NCBI GenBank assembly: GCA_030949945.1
Contig: JAUZRZ010000029.1
Span: 1-42,698 of the forward strand
Source of the DNA: Sulfurimonas sp.
Lineage (GTDB): Bacteria; Campylobacterota; Campylobacteria; Campylobacterales; Sulfurimonadaceae
DNA length: 42,698 nt
Reading direction: 5' to 3'
The notes below the pieces were generated by a model, which was not told the origin of the DNA, did not search any database, and worked only from the letters and a program-made list of their open reading frames with translations. Shown piece after piece: positions 27,667-37,711 of this stretch (position 1 is the stretch's first letter; the number at the start of each line of letters is the position of its first letter). The translations under genes and the position numbers were made by a program.

Positions 27667-27699
27667 TAGTTTGTATAAGCTAACAGCTTATACAAACTA
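27667..27699. terminator. Long perfect hairpin after purB
   Basis: A 15-bp perfect stem (27667-27681 with 27685-27699, core GTTTGTATAAGCT) with a three-base AAC loop starts 12 bases past the purB stop. There is no T tract on either side, so it may stabilise the 3' end or terminate in a Rho-assisted way. Confidence 0.6.
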
Positions 27700-27823
27700 T
27701 CACTCAACTATACATAAAGCCCATCAAAAAGAACTACTAAATTTACCATATAAATATAGCTACTTTAATCTTTACCACAATATACTTTCGATAAAATCAC
27801 TTAGGTTATCTTGATTTTTTATG

Positions 27824-27844
27824 TAATAATTTTATGAATTATTA
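27824..27844 (+). promoter_or_regulatory. A/T inverted repeat in the nrdA leader
   Basis: TAATAATT and AATTATTA are perfect 8-bp arms around TTATG, 43 bases before the nrdA start. It could be an operator or a leader hairpin. The remainder of 27700-27886 shows no gene. Confidence 0.3.
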
Positions 27845-27886
27845 TGTGAAAAATCTAAACTATTTACAAGTTAGGGAAGTTAATAA

Positions 27887-30253
27887 ATGATTACAGTAAT
27901 AAAAAGAAATGGAAGAACAGAACCACTAGATATATCTAAAATACAAAAGTATACAGAGGCAGCTGTTAAAGGTTTAAGTAATGTAAGTCAAAGTGAACTT
28001 GAAGTTGATGCACAGATTCATTTTCGTGATGGTATCACTTCTAAAGAGATTCAAGAAACACTTATCAAAACAGCTGTTGACAAAATAGATATAGATGCAC
28101 CTAACTGGACATTTGTTGCTTCTCGTCTTTTTATCTTTAATCTTTACCATCAAGTAAATGGTTTTACAGGATACTGCAAGCTAGAAAAGTATTTTGAAAA
28201 GGGTGAAAAAGAGGGACGTATACTACTTGGTTTAAAAGAGATGTATGATCTTGATGAACTTGAAAAACATCTAGTACCTGAACGTGACTTCTTGTTTAAC
28301 TACCTTGGTGTTAAAACTCTCTACGATAGATACCTTATCAAAGATAGAGATTCAAATCCAATAGAACTTCCTCAGCATATGTTTATGGCTATTGCAATGT
28401 TTCTTGCTCAACGTGAAGAAAATCGTCAAGAGTGGGCTATCAAGTTTTACAATATGATTAGTAAGTTTGAAGTAATGCTTGCAACACCAACACTCTCCAA
28501 TGCAAGAACAACACGCCATCAACTAAGCTCATGTTATATAGGTTCAACTCCAGATAATATAGAAGGTATCTTTGATGCTTACCAAGAGATGGCAATGCTC
28601 TCTAAGTTTGGTGGTGGAATCGGTTGGGATTGGACACAAGTGCGTTCAATGGGTTCATTTATAGATGGGCATAAAAATGCAGCAGGTGGAACAGTTCCTT
28701 TTCTAAAAATAACAAACGACATCGCTATAGCCGTTGACCAACTAGGGACAAGAAAAGGTGCAATAGCCGTTTACCTTGAACCATGGCATATAGATATAAA
28801 TGACTTTTTAGACCTCAAGAAAAACTCAGGAGAAGAGCGTCGTCGTGCACATGACCTTTTCCCATCACTTTGGCTCAATGATATGTTTATGCGAAGAGTT
28901 CAAGAAGATGCTATCTGGACACTTTTTGATCCTTATGATGTACGAGAACTTACTAACATACATGGAGAAGAGTTTAACAAACGTTATCTTGAACTAGAAC
29001 AAGATGAATCACTTATAAAGGAACATATAAAAGCAAAAGATTTATGGAAAAAAATTCTTACTTCTTACTTTGAAACTGGTTCACCTTTCCTTTGTTTTAA
29101 AGACAATGCTAACCGTGCCAATCCAAATGATCATTATGGAATCATCCGTAGCTCAAACCTCTGTACTGAAATCTTTCAAAACACAGAGCCTAACCGCTAC
29201 AAAATAAAGTTTGTTTTTGAAGATGGCGAGACTATATCTTATGAAGAAGATGAGATGGTTACTGTTGATAGTGGTATAACAAAACCTGCTAAAAAAGTAA
29301 CAGCATTAGACTCACTTGGTGGACTTCCTATTTTTGTAGTTGAGAAAGAAAAGATAAATGGTTCTACTGCTGTATGTAACCTTGCATCTATCAACCTTTC
29401 ACGCATAAATACAAAAGAGGATATAAACCGTATTGTTCCAACTGCTGTTAGATGTTTAGATAACGTTATAGATCTCAACTTTTATCCAGTTGAGAAAGTA
29501 AAACGCACTAACATGAAGTCTCGTTCAATCGGTCTTGGTGTTATGGGTGAAGCACAAATGTTAGCTGAACAGGGAATACAATGGGGGACACAAGAACACT
29601 TTGATAAGATAGATGAAGTTATGGAATCTGTTTGTTATAACACTATCAATGCTTCAGCAGACTTAGCAAAAGAGAAGGGTGCTTATCCTGAGTTTGCTGG
29701 AAGTAAATGGAGTCGTGGAATTTTTCCTCAAGACCATGCAAACGCAGAGGTTATCAACCTTGTTGACCGAGGTGGACTTTTTGCTTCTACTTACGAGTGG
29801 GATGACCTTCGAAGAAAGGTTCAAAAACAGGGTATGAGAAATGGTTATTTAATGGCTGTAGCACCTACAAGTTCTATCTCTATTCTAACGGGGACAACGC
29901 AAGCCATAGAGCCTGTCTTTAAACGCAAGTGGTCTGAAGAAAATCTATCAGGACTCATTCCTGTAGTTGTACCTAATCTTTCACCAGAGACTTGGAGCTA
30001 CTACACACCTGCATATGACTTAAACCAAACACTTCTAATAAAAGCAGCTGCTATTAGACAAAAGTGGATAGATCAAGGGCAATCTCTTAATATCTTTATC
30101 ACTTTAGATAAGGCAAGTGGAAAGTACCTTAATGAAATTTATATGTTAGCATGGAAGTTAGGATTAAAATCAACTTACTATCTACGTTCACAATCTCCTG
30201 AGGTTGCTAGTGATGTTGAAGATAGAAGTATGGAGTGTGTTGGTTGTCAATAG
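27887..30253 (+). CDS. nrdA: Ribonucleoside-diphosphate reductase, class Ia alpha subunit
   Basis: Reduces ribonucleotides to deoxyribonucleotides under aerobic or microaerobic conditions with the radical-bearing NrdB. The 788-residue protein starts with an ATP-cone (ITVIKRNGRTEPLDISKIQK), then the active-site region SSCYIGSTPDNIEG (cysteine near 215), SSNLCTEIFQNT near 424 and AVCNLASINLS near 498, and ends in redox cysteines ECVGCQ. These match class I. It is intact with AGGGAAG upstream. nrdB is not adjacent, as in other Campylobacterota. Confidence 0.95.
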   Translation: MITVIKRNGRTEPLDISKIQKYTEAAVKGLSNVSQSELEVDAQIHFRDGITSKEIQETLIKTAVDKIDIDAPNWTFVASRLFIFNLYHQVNGFTGYCKLEKYFEKGEKEGRILLGLKEMYDLDELEKHLVPERDFLFNYLGVKTLYDRYLIKDRDSNPIELPQHMFMAIAMFLAQREENRQEWAIKFYNMISKFEVMLATPTLSNARTTRHQLSSCYIGSTPDNIEGIFDAYQEMAMLSKFGGGIGWDWTQVRSMGSFIDGHKNAAGGTVPFLKITNDIAIAVDQLGTRKGAIAVYLEPWHIDINDFLDLKKNSGEERRRAHDLFPSLWLNDMFMRRVQEDAIWTLFDPYDVRELTNIHGEEFNKRYLELEQDESLIKEHIKAKDLWKKILTSYFETGSPFLCFKDNANRANPNDHYGIIRSSNLCTEIFQNTEPNRYKIKFVFEDGETISYEEDEMVTVDSGITKPAKKVTALDSLGGLPIFVVEKEKINGSTAVCNLASINLSRINTKEDINRIVPTAVRCLDNVIDLNFYPVEKVKRTNMKSRSIGLGVMGEAQMLAEQGIQWGTQEHFDKIDEVMESVCYNTINASADLAKEKGAYPEFAGSKWSRGIFPQDHANAEVINLVDRGGLFASTYEWDDLRRKVQKQGMRNGYLMAVAPTSSISILTGTTQAIEPVFKRKWSEENLSGLIPVVVPNLSPETWSYYTPAYDLNQTLLIKAAAIRQKWIDQGQSLNIFITLDKASGKYLNEIYMLAWKLGLKSTYYLRSQSPEVASDVEDRSMECVGCQ

Positions 30254-30263
30254 GCATCAAGAT

Positions 30264-30629
30264 ATGAAACCGCTTGCACTTCACGAACTCTCTGCGTTTA
30301 CAGAGCGATTCTCCTCATTTAAAGATGCAGAGTTTCGTTCTTTAAATGTCATCTCTCCCCTACAAATTCAAACAATATTTGCTGTTCAAGATAGTGCTAG
30401 AGCTTATGACTGGATAACAATAACATTAGAGTTTAATGGTGTTGTAGATGCAAAACTTTTACAAAACAGTCGTCTTAGTCTCCTAGATATGAGTGAAGGA
30501 GTAAATATCCTCAAAGATAAAAATTTATTTGCTTTTGGTATTGGAGAGTGCTATAATATATCAGCAATAAAGAGCTCAACTTGTTATATAATAGCAAGTA
30601 GTCTAAAATATGAAGAAGGTTTATTTTAA
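30264..30629 (+). CDS. Hypothetical protein downstream of nrdA
   Basis: A 121-residue protein starting at the ATG ten bases after the nrdA stop; an upstream start inside nrdA is possible but unlikely. It is soluble, without signal peptide. Recognisable pieces are TERFSSFKDAEFRSLNVISP, ITITLEFNGVVDAKLL and a cysteine-containing end (GIGECYNISAIKSSTCYIIA). The context between nrdA and fliW gives little clue. No family was recognised. Confidence 0.65.
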   Translation: MKPLALHELSAFTERFSSFKDAEFRSLNVISPLQIQTIFAVQDSARAYDWITITLEFNGVVDAKLLQNSRLSLLDMSEGVNILKDKNLFAFGIGECYNISAIKSSTCYIIASSLKYEEGLF

Positions 30630-30639
30630 AAGGAATACA

Positions 30640-31031
30640 ATGAGTTATGATGTTCGCGGAGAATTGTTAGGCTTTCCTGACACACAAAAAGTTACTATCG
30701 AAGAGATAGATTCTTTTTTTTTGCACCCTTAAAGACATAAACAATGAGCATATAACTTTTACAGTTGTAAATCCATATGCCCTCAGAGAGTACTCTTTTG
30801 ATATTCCTGTGGATATTAAAATACTTTTAGAAATCACCCAAGAGTCTAAACTTAGTGTATATAATATTTTAATTATTCAAAACCCAATTGAAGATTCATA
30901 TATAAATTTTCTAGCACCTATTATTGTAAATAACGACAATAAAAAGCTTGCACAAATTGTCCTTGAACCAAAAAAATATCCAGATTTTGGTATGATCGAA
31001 TCTATAAAATCATTTCAGGAAGAAAAAATGA
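30640..31031 (+). CDS. fliW: Flagellar assembly factor FliW (frame interrupted)
   Basis: FliW binds flagellin and antagonises the translational repressor CsrA, tying flagellin synthesis to export. The start (MSYDVRGELLGFPDTQKVTI) follows AAAAGGAAT. A run of nine T at 30714-30722 breaks the frame; with eight it reads SFFCTLKDINNEHITFTVVN. The family core VVNPYALREYSFDIP and IQNPIEDSYINFLAPIIVNN is clear. At the 3' end the frame runs straight into the next gene without a stop; one A fewer in the run at 31023-31028 would give the normal TGA overlapping the next ATG. About 130 residues. Confidence 0.85.
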
Positions 31032-31453
31032 GAATAATATGCCCACACTGTCTTATGGTAAACAATGTACCAAAAAAAGAGACTTATAAAAAAGCAAACT
31101 GTGGAAAGTGTAAAAAATCACTTTTAGAAAATTTTCCAGTAGTGCTCAATGAAGCAAATTTTGATGAAGTAGTTGTCAATAGTGACCCACTTGTAATAGT
31201 TGACTTTTGGGCACCTTGGTGTGGTCCGTGTAGATCATTTGCACCTACATTTGAAAAAGTATCTAAAATTTTTCCACTAAAAGCTCTTTTTTGTAAGGTA
31301 AATACTGAAGATGAACAGAACTTAGGAGCTCGTATGGGAATTCGTAGCATACCTACTCTTATCATCTTTAAAAATGAAAAAGAGGTAAAACGCATAAGTG
31401 GTGCTTTAGATGAGCTTAGCCTAAAACAGTTAGTCGAGCAATATATAGACTAA
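31028..31453 (+). CDS. trxC: Thioredoxin 2 with N-terminal zinc ribbon
   Basis: A 141-residue thioredoxin with a CXXC-CXXC zinc ribbon (C5, C8, C25, C28) ahead of the thioredoxin fold; the redox centre is FWAPWCGPCR (about 60-69) and the cis-proline loop is RSIPTLIIF. It reduces protein disulfides in the cytoplasm, and zinc-ribbon forms respond to oxidative stress. It overlaps or is joined to fliW. A short stem (AAGCT-AAAA-AGCTT) at 31452-31465 may terminate transcription before convergent ppnP. Confidence 0.92.
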   Translation: MRIICPHCLMVNNVPKKETYKKANCGKCKKSLLENFPVVLNEANFDEVVVNSDPLVIVDFWAPWCGPCRSFAPTFEKVSKIFPLKALFCKVNTEDEQNLGARMGIRSIPTLIIFKNEKEVKRISGALDELSLKQLVEQYID

Positions 31454-31464
31454 GCTAAAAAGCT

Positions 31465-31776
31465 TTACTTTATGTATGAGCAGCAGTAGTCAGTTGGTGT
31501 TGTAACTTTAACATCAAAAGATGAGTTTGCTCCAACATTAAAAGTCTCTGGCACATTAAGTGTTTTCCACTCTTCGCCTGGAAGTTTTACAGCTATCTCT
31601 CCACTCATAATCTCCATAATTTCTGCTTCATTAGTTCCAAAAGTATATTCACCAGGAAGCATAATTCCTAAAGACTTAATACTCCCATCACTAAACTCTA
31701 ATGTTCGGCTAGTTACATTACCATCATAGTAAATATTTGCAGCTTTTACTGCAGTTACATTTTCAAATTTTGACAT
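31465..31776 (-). CDS. ppnP: Pyrimidine/purine nucleoside phosphorylase PpnP
   Basis: A 103-residue single-domain cupin of the YaiE/DUF1255 family, which in E. coli phosphorolyses a broad range of nucleosides. The whole protein matches: [40 protein letters not shown], and the end [16 protein letters not shown]. It is last in the minus-strand exporter operon, its start overlapping the end of the permease by about 22 bases. A metabolic link to the exporter is not evident. Confidence 0.9.
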   Translation of the reverse strand: MSKFENVTAVKAANIYYDGNVTSRTLEFSDGSIKSLGIMLPGEYTFGTNEAEIMEIMSGEIAVKLPGEEWKTLNVPETFNVGANSSFDVKVTTPTDYCCSYIK

Positions 31777-32922
31777 ATTTTTTCCTTTTTTTTATTTACA
31801 ATATAATACCCTAAAATAGTGTACAAAACGGCTTGAGAGAGTAAAACAAACAACTCAAAACTGACCATACTAAAACTAGCACCCATCTGGTTTAACTTTA
31901 AAAAACCCATTATCGCTGGTGTTGATGGCGAGAGATAAGATAAGTAATGTATAAAACTTGGAATTGCTTCTAGCGGCCAAATAAATCCAACACTAAAAAC
32001 TAAGGGTAGGGATGAGAAAAGAATTACCGGTGTTGCAATTTCACGGGATGAAAACAAAGAACCTAAAAATGTACCAAAACCCATAACAGCTAACACAAAC
32101 ACAAAAGAAAATGTAAGTAATTCTCCTCTGTCTGCAAAATGCATAATCTCAAAGAACTCATAAGAAAAACCAAAATAAAAGAGTATATGTACAAAAAAGA
32201 TAGACCCAAAGATAAGATAACGGGCAAACAGCACCTGATATGTTTTAGCCTCAAGATAATGCAGATAAGTCCTGTTTTTAAGTCTTTCATTCACCCCTCC
32301 GCCAAGTATTCCCATACCTATAAGGAGTGTTTGCTGGAGTATAAGTATAAAAACTGCAGGAACTACATACTCTGTATAGCTATTGTTTTTTGTTAAAAAG
32401 ATTTATGACATTTAGTTGAAAAAGCTGAGTAAGAAGTTTTTGCCCTCTCTAAGGGTACTTGAGATTTCAAAAGATTTGTTACTTTTATCTTTGCTGAGTA
32501 TGTAAGAACTGACTTCATAGCTCCCTCTAAAACAGCTCCGTAGATAAGAAAATAGCTACTATCAGCTCCAATAGCTATGGTAGGACTTACTCCAAGTGCT
32601 ACGTCGCGTTTAAAATGTGAGGAATGATAATGATTGCCTTAACATTTGTTGCTTCTAGTGCCTCTAGTGCATCCTTCTGACTCATATCCACTTGGACTAC
32701 ATCAACTTGTGGTGTCGCATTTAACTCATAAATGATTTGACGAGAAACATCACTTCTGTCTAGGTCAACAACACTAACACTCAAAGCACTAACACTCTCT
32801 TTGGCATAAGGTTGAGGATATAAAAAGGAGTAAAAAAGTACACCTCCGATTATTGTCAAAACTATAGCTATATCACTAAATATAAGCTTGGCTTCCCCTT
32901 GAAGCAGTTTTAAAAAACTCAT
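31755..32922 (-). CDS. ABC-2 type permease, second copy (three frame interruptions)
   Basis: A YhhJ/YbhR-like membrane subunit of about 389 residues. It has an N-terminal membrane anchor, a periplasmic domain ([20 protein letters not shown], then VKAIIIIPH), and a C-terminal bundle of about five helices ([20 protein letters not shown] through the end). The frame breaks near 32613, near 32417 and at the A run near 32393. Corrected text reads [20 protein letters not shown] and [20 protein letters not shown]. Its start overlaps the preceding permease stop by four bases. Because all three breaks are single-base and the homology is continuous, error is likelier than decay. Confidence 0.75.
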
Positions 32923-34064
32923 CTACCTAACCTCTGCTTAAAGCGAAAATATACAGGAATAAAAAGCAGACTAAAAAGAGTAAGATAGAGTAGTTTATCA
33001 ATCTCCATAAATGGATTTACTCCATAATTTGACTGCGAAATTTGAATCTCCATATAATATGAGATAGGAAGTAAATCTCTCCAAAAAAGAGCAAAAGAGT
33101 TCATACTACTTACAGGAAAAGTAACTCCTAAAAAGGCAAATGCAGGAGCAGTATAAACAGCCCCAAGACTTAAACTTCTAGCATAATCAAAACCTGTGAC
33201 AAAAAAGAGTAAGGATACTGCTTGATATGCAACTACAGTAAAAAAAATAGCCAAGAGCATAAGCCCGTAAGAACCTTGAAATATCCAACCCTCAAACCCA
33301 TAAATGTATATTAAAACTGCTACTCCTAATAATGTATAAACAAGAGTATACGGTAAAAGTTTTCCAACTATACTCATAAAGAGATGTTCTTTAGAGAAAA
33401 AACTCTCTTCACCTTTTGATTTAAAAAGTGTTCCAAAACTTACAAGAGTTCCAATAACAATAAATATCTGCCAAACAGCAGGAAGTAAAGCTGAAACAAG
33501 AAAGAAAAAGTAGTTTTTATAAGTATTAAAAAATGGGGTAACTTGTAAGTTAATTGGTACAGTTTTTGCCAAACTCTCTTCACTATTTTTTATCTCAATG
33601 AGATGCTTCACATATTCCACTTCGCCTGAAGCAGTAGTAACAACTTCAATCAAAGCGGCTTTTATCATTTTCCCAATAAGTACAAACTGCGTGTTTAACA
33701 TCAGTGTAACTTTTGGTTGCAAGCCTAAGAGTGTATCTTTTTCAAACTTGTTTGGGATAACAAGAAGAGCATAAGCCTTAGTAGATTTCACTAAATTAAT
33801 ACCTGAAATAGTATCAAGTACTTTATACTTGATCTCTAGTGTTGGCGAAGCATTTATATTAAAAAGAAGCTTTTTAGATAAAGAACTCTTATCATTATCT
33901 ACTACAACTACAGGAAGTTTTGTAGCAACACCACTATAAAAAATTCCTACAAGCAAAGCAAAACATAAAAGTGGTAAAAATATAAGAAGCGAGAGTTTAT
34001 ACCAAGAGCTTTTTATCTCTCTGAGTTCTTGTATAAATGCTGTGTTTAAAGCCTTTATCATCAA
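32919..34064 (-). CDS. ABC-2 type permease, first copy
   Basis: A 381-residue inner-membrane protein with one N-terminal helix (LSLLIFLPLLCFALLVGIFY), a periplasmic domain (VVVVDNDKSSLSKKLLFNIN, then STKAYALLVIPNKFEKD) and five C-terminal helices. This is the ABC2_membrane_3 arrangement of YbhS/YhhJ and DrrB-like exporters. It shares the architecture of the next gene, so the two probably form a heterodimer. It starts directly after the HlyD-like gene. No ATPase gene or domain is in the operon. Confidence 0.85.
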   Translation of the reverse strand: MMIKALNTAFIQELREIKSSWYKLSLLIFLPLLCFALLVGIFYSGVATKLPVVVVDNDKSSLSKKLLFNINASPTLEIKYKVLDTISGINLVKSTKAYALLVIPNKFEKDTLLGLQPKVTLMLNTQFVLIGKMIKAALIEVVTTASGEVEYVKHLIEIKNSEESLAKTVPINLQVTPFFNTYKNYFFFLVSALLPAVWQIFIVIGTLVSFGTLFKSKGEESFFSKEHLFMSIVGKLLPYTLVYTLLGVAVLIYIYGFEGWIFQGSYGLMLLAIFFTVVAYQAVSLLFFVTGFDYARSLSLGAVYTAPAFAFLGVTFPVSSMNSFALFWRDLLPISYYMEIQISQSNYGVNPFMEIDKLLYLTLFSLLFIPVYFRFKQRLGR

Positions 34065-34065
34065 C

Positions 34066-35043
34066 TTATAACTCTAACAAAACACTCATGCCAACTCTTA
34101 AGTCTTTTATAGCTTTAAGAGGACGAAGTTGAACTTCAAAACTTTTCATATCATAAGCCTTACCACTTTGTGTTGCTTTCCATGTAGCGAAATCTCCCAT
34201 AACTGCAATGTAACTTACTTTAAACTCATAAGTTTCATCTCCAAGTGCTGGAATTTTTAGCCTAAAAATTTTTCCCTTTACAAAGTTTTTTAAGTAGTCT
34301 TCTCTCACGGCAAATTTTGCCCACGAGTTTTGTATGTCTATGATGCTTACAACTGGAAAACCACTAGGTACAAGTTCTCCTGAGTGGATAAGAACCTGAC
34401 TAACTTCTCCTGCATGAAACGAATATGCAAGTGTCTCATCAATGTATGCCTTTACTTCATCAACCTTTGCTGCATAGACTCTCTCTTGTGCATCTGCGGC
34501 AACTTTTACTTCATAACGTGCTCCCTCTTTTGCCATTATAGCCATCTGTAGTGCTGCGTTTGAGGTGTATTTTGCAGCCTTGTATTTTGTATAGACTTCA
34601 TCAGCGTTTTTGCTCAGACATTACACCCTCATCATACAGAGTTTGTATTCGTTTGTAGGTTGTATACATTAACTCCTCAGCAGCTTTTGCTTTTTCCACT
34701 CATCATGGGCAACTTGAATTTTCTCTTTTCTTGCTCCGTTGTTTGCCTGTGTTTTTTGTGCACTTGCTGCATCTTGTGCTGCTTTTGCTTGGGCTAGTTT
34801 TGCTTGTACTTCTGGCGAGCTAATGCTAAAGATGGTATCACCCACTTCAACTCCATCACCTTTACTAACAAACACTTCACTAATTCGACCAGAGAGTTTA
34901 GAAGATATATTATAGCTCTGTGCATCAACTTCCCCTTGAAGTATTATCTTTTTTGGCTCATATGCCATATAAAATGTATATGCAACCCATATAACAATTG
35001 CTATAACAAACACCAATACAATATAAATAGTTCTATTTTTCAT
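34066..35043 (-). CDS. HlyD-family periplasmic adaptor protein (two frame interruptions)
   Basis: A membrane-fusion protein of about 325 residues linking the permeases to the TolC-like channel. It has one N-terminal helix (YIVLVFVIAIVIWVAYTFYM), a biotinyl-lipoyl half (LQGEVDAQSYNISSKLSGRI), an Ala/Gln/Lys-rich coiled-coil hairpin and a C-terminal barrel (VVSIIDIQNSWAKFAVREDY). The frame breaks in an A run near 34692 and at about 34612; repaired text reads DEWKKAKAAEELMYTTYKRI and MSEQKRDEVYTKYKAAKYTS. The start overlaps the tolC-like stop. Confidence 0.82.
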
Positions 35044-36378
35044 TATTTAATCTCCTGTGAATGCTCTGCTATCTCAAAAAACATCTCTCTATCTCCAGAT
35101 AAAATGCAGAGTTGAGATACTTTTTGTATAAAGTTATAAGCAGCATTAAGACGTTTTGTTTTAGCACCAATCAAAAACATCTGTGCATCTACAAGCTCTA
35201 CAGAAGTTGATAAACCCTCTTTAAAAGCTATGTTTCTAAGTCTATAGTTTTCATGAGAAAGTTTCACTGATGAGTTTAAAGCATTAAACTCTTCATAGTC
35301 ACTAAGCATCTCTTTGTATGTTTTTTCAACTAAAAGTTTTAACTCTTCTATGGCTTGTTTTTTCATATACCGAACTTTATCACTCAGTAACTCTGCAGCT
35401 TGAACATCTTCGCTTCTATCACTTCTTTGAAGTAGGTCAATTTTTACCATAACACCTGCAAACCAAGTTGGTAATGTTTGCATAAGAGGACTATCATCTC
35501 TATAAAGATTATAGTTACCGTACCCTACAACTTTTGGATGCCATGCAGCCTCTTTGAGTGCTACCATAGATTTACTCTGAGACTCTTTTGCATCTAAGAT
35601 AGCTAATCCTGCATAATTATTTATTGTTTGGGATTTATAAAATTCTTCATCTTGCATAGTTTCATTTACAAAAAGTTTTGAGCTAGGCTTGTCACTGCGT
35701 TTACTCACACTTGCTAATGCTGAGAGTGCTATTTCAAACTTATGTTTTGCCTTAGTTGTCTCAATACGGGCACTATCGAGTTTAACCTCTGCGTTTAAAA
35801 GTTCTACTGTAGCTATTTGTCCTGATTTTTTTAATTTTTTTGCATTTTCATAATGGAGTTTAAGTGCTAGCTCTGCTTTTTGGCGTGTTTTATAAAGAGA
35901 CTCACTCACAACGACACCATAGTAGTAACGAACAAGTTTTAAAAACTCTACATCTTTACCCATCTCTTCTTTTGCCTTAGCTTCATTTACCTGTGCTGCA
36001 TAAATATCTTGTGCAGCATCTATCTTTCCACCAGTATAAAGAGGCCACAAAACTTGCAAGTCTGCTAAAAAAACATCCTGTTCACTTAGATTTATCTGTG
36101 TTGGAAAAGGAAGTGGGATTGGCAGGGATGCAAGTGCTAAAGATAGCTCTGCTGTATCTATGTTTACAGGTTCACTCAAATGTGTATAACTACCCACTAT
36201 ACTTACGGATGGCAGATACATACTTTTTGCTGAACTACTTTTAAGTTCTGCATATTTAAGTGTATTGAGTTTAGCTTTGAGCCCATCATTTTTAAGTTCT
36301 ACACTTTGCCAAGCTTCATAAATGCTCATATCGGCTAAAAGTATAAAATTGACAAAAAAGTATTATTAAAGCTTTCAA
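35043..36378 (-). CDS. TolC-family outer-membrane channel (start region disrupted)
   Basis: The outer-membrane efflux channel of the exporter, first gene of the operon. The intact 428-residue part starts at 36329 (MSIYEAWQSVELKNDGLKAK) and shows the duplicated OEP pattern: NTLKYAELKSSSAKSMYLPS, then AILDAKESQSKSMVALKEAA. No signal peptide precedes that ATG in frame. Restoring one T in each of the two T runs near 36353 and 36338 gives a signal sequence (KALIILFLSILYFLAD) from a TTG at 36378 with AGGAAA upstream, so the true start is probably there. The cargo is unknown. Confidence 0.85.
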
Positions 36379-36403
36379 ATCATTTCCTAAAATTATTTAC
36401 GAG

Positions 36404-36409
36404 ATTATA
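36404..36409 (-). promoter_or_regulatory. -10 element of the exporter operon
   Basis: TATAAT on the minus strand about 26 bases ahead of the proposed TTG start of the tolC-like gene, between it and the upstream permease stop. Confidence 0.5.
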
Positions 36410-36420
36410 TCATTAAGGAC

Positions 36421-37711
36421 TTAATACTTACGATTAAAAATATGCCCTCGAACTATTTTTCCATAGATAAGCTCAAAAAGATAAGAACAAAGTATAAAAG
36501 TAAAAAATATAATAACTGCTTTTTTATCATCTTCATAAGTATAAACTAACAATATAATTAGAGCTAAAAAACTAAGAATACAAGAGATAATGGTAATAGA
36601 AGCTCTTGCATTTATCTCTTTTCTAAGCTTATAAGCACTTACATTTACCACAAAAAATATAAGTAAAAAACTTGCACTCCCTATAATAGCAATAGCATTT
36701 AAGTCAATACTGTTTGCTAAAAATAGACTCAAACCTAAGGTAAAAAGTACACCCATAAAAGGTATGTCGCGTTTAGACCTTGTGAGAACTTTGGGTAGTT
36801 CTCCCTCAGTCGCGATTATATAACTTAGTCTTGCATTTCCATATATGGTGGCATTTATCGCTGAAAATGTTGCTAAAAGTGCTGCAAGTGCTACCATAGT
36901 AAAACCAAACTGACCTAGAGCTGGTTTTGCAGCGATAGCAAGTGCATAATCTTTTGCTTGAAGCAGTTGTGCTTCTGGTACAGTTCCAACCGTTATGATA
37001 GAGATAGCTACATATAAAAATATAACAAATATTACTGAGGTGTAAAAAGCACGAGGCAGATTTTTCTGGGGTTCTTTTATCTCCATAGAGGCATTTGCAA
37101 TAAGCTCAAAACCCTCATAAGCTACAAAAATTATCATCCCTGCAACTACGATAGAAAAAGGGGATTCCCACTCTGATGGATTAAACCTCTCGAACATCAA
37201 CATAAGAGGCTCCAGAAATAATAATAACAACTAGTAAAACTACTTTTATAACAACTATCAATGTTTCAGACCTGCTTACAAAAGAAGCACTTATAAGGTT
37301 TATAAGCGCTGGAAGTAAAATAGCAAAACTAATAAGTCCATGGTGTAAAAGAGAAGATTTTTCTGAAAAAAATGTTTCACCATAAGAAGCAAATGCCACT
37401 GCATAGAGCGATATTGTGACTAAATAGCTCAACCATAACATTAGATTTATAGAACCCGAGAGAAGATTGTGCCCAAATGCAGCATCTACAAATGCTACAG
37501 TCCCACCACTGTTTTGGTGTGTTACTGAGAGTTTTGCATAGGAGTAAGAGGTAAAAAGTGTTACCATTCCTGCAACTAAAAAGGCAAGAGTAGTTGCACC
37601 ATGAGCTAAAGACACTGCCTCACCTAAAACAGCAAAAATTCCACCACCAACCATACCACCCACACCGATGGAGATAGCTCCTAGAAGACCTATGCTTCTG
37701 CGTTTACTCAT
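36421..37711 (-). CDS. APC-family amino acid permease (frame interrupted)
   Basis: A polytopic inner-membrane transporter of about 429 residues with roughly twelve hydrophobic segments. The N-terminus carries the APC signature ([20 protein letters not shown]). After a break at about 37195 it continues with [40 protein letters not shown] and [18 protein letters not shown]. Deleting one base joins VDV to ERFNPSEW. The substrate is unpredicted; cationic amino acids or polyamines are common in this group. Its ATG overlaps the ruvC stop (ATGA). Confidence 0.82.

Noticed and set aside
27765..27790. NrdR box upstream of nrdA
   Set aside because: A single weak resemblance (CAATATACT) with no second box at the required spacing.
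31755..32922. Second permease as a genuine pseudogene
   Set aside because: The breaks are isolated single-base shifts with the intervening protein text fully conserved, matching the error pattern seen in essential genes here.
37372..37387. Additional parS site near 37.4 kb
   Set aside because: TGTTTCACC is followed by non-palindromic sequence; only half of the site matches.
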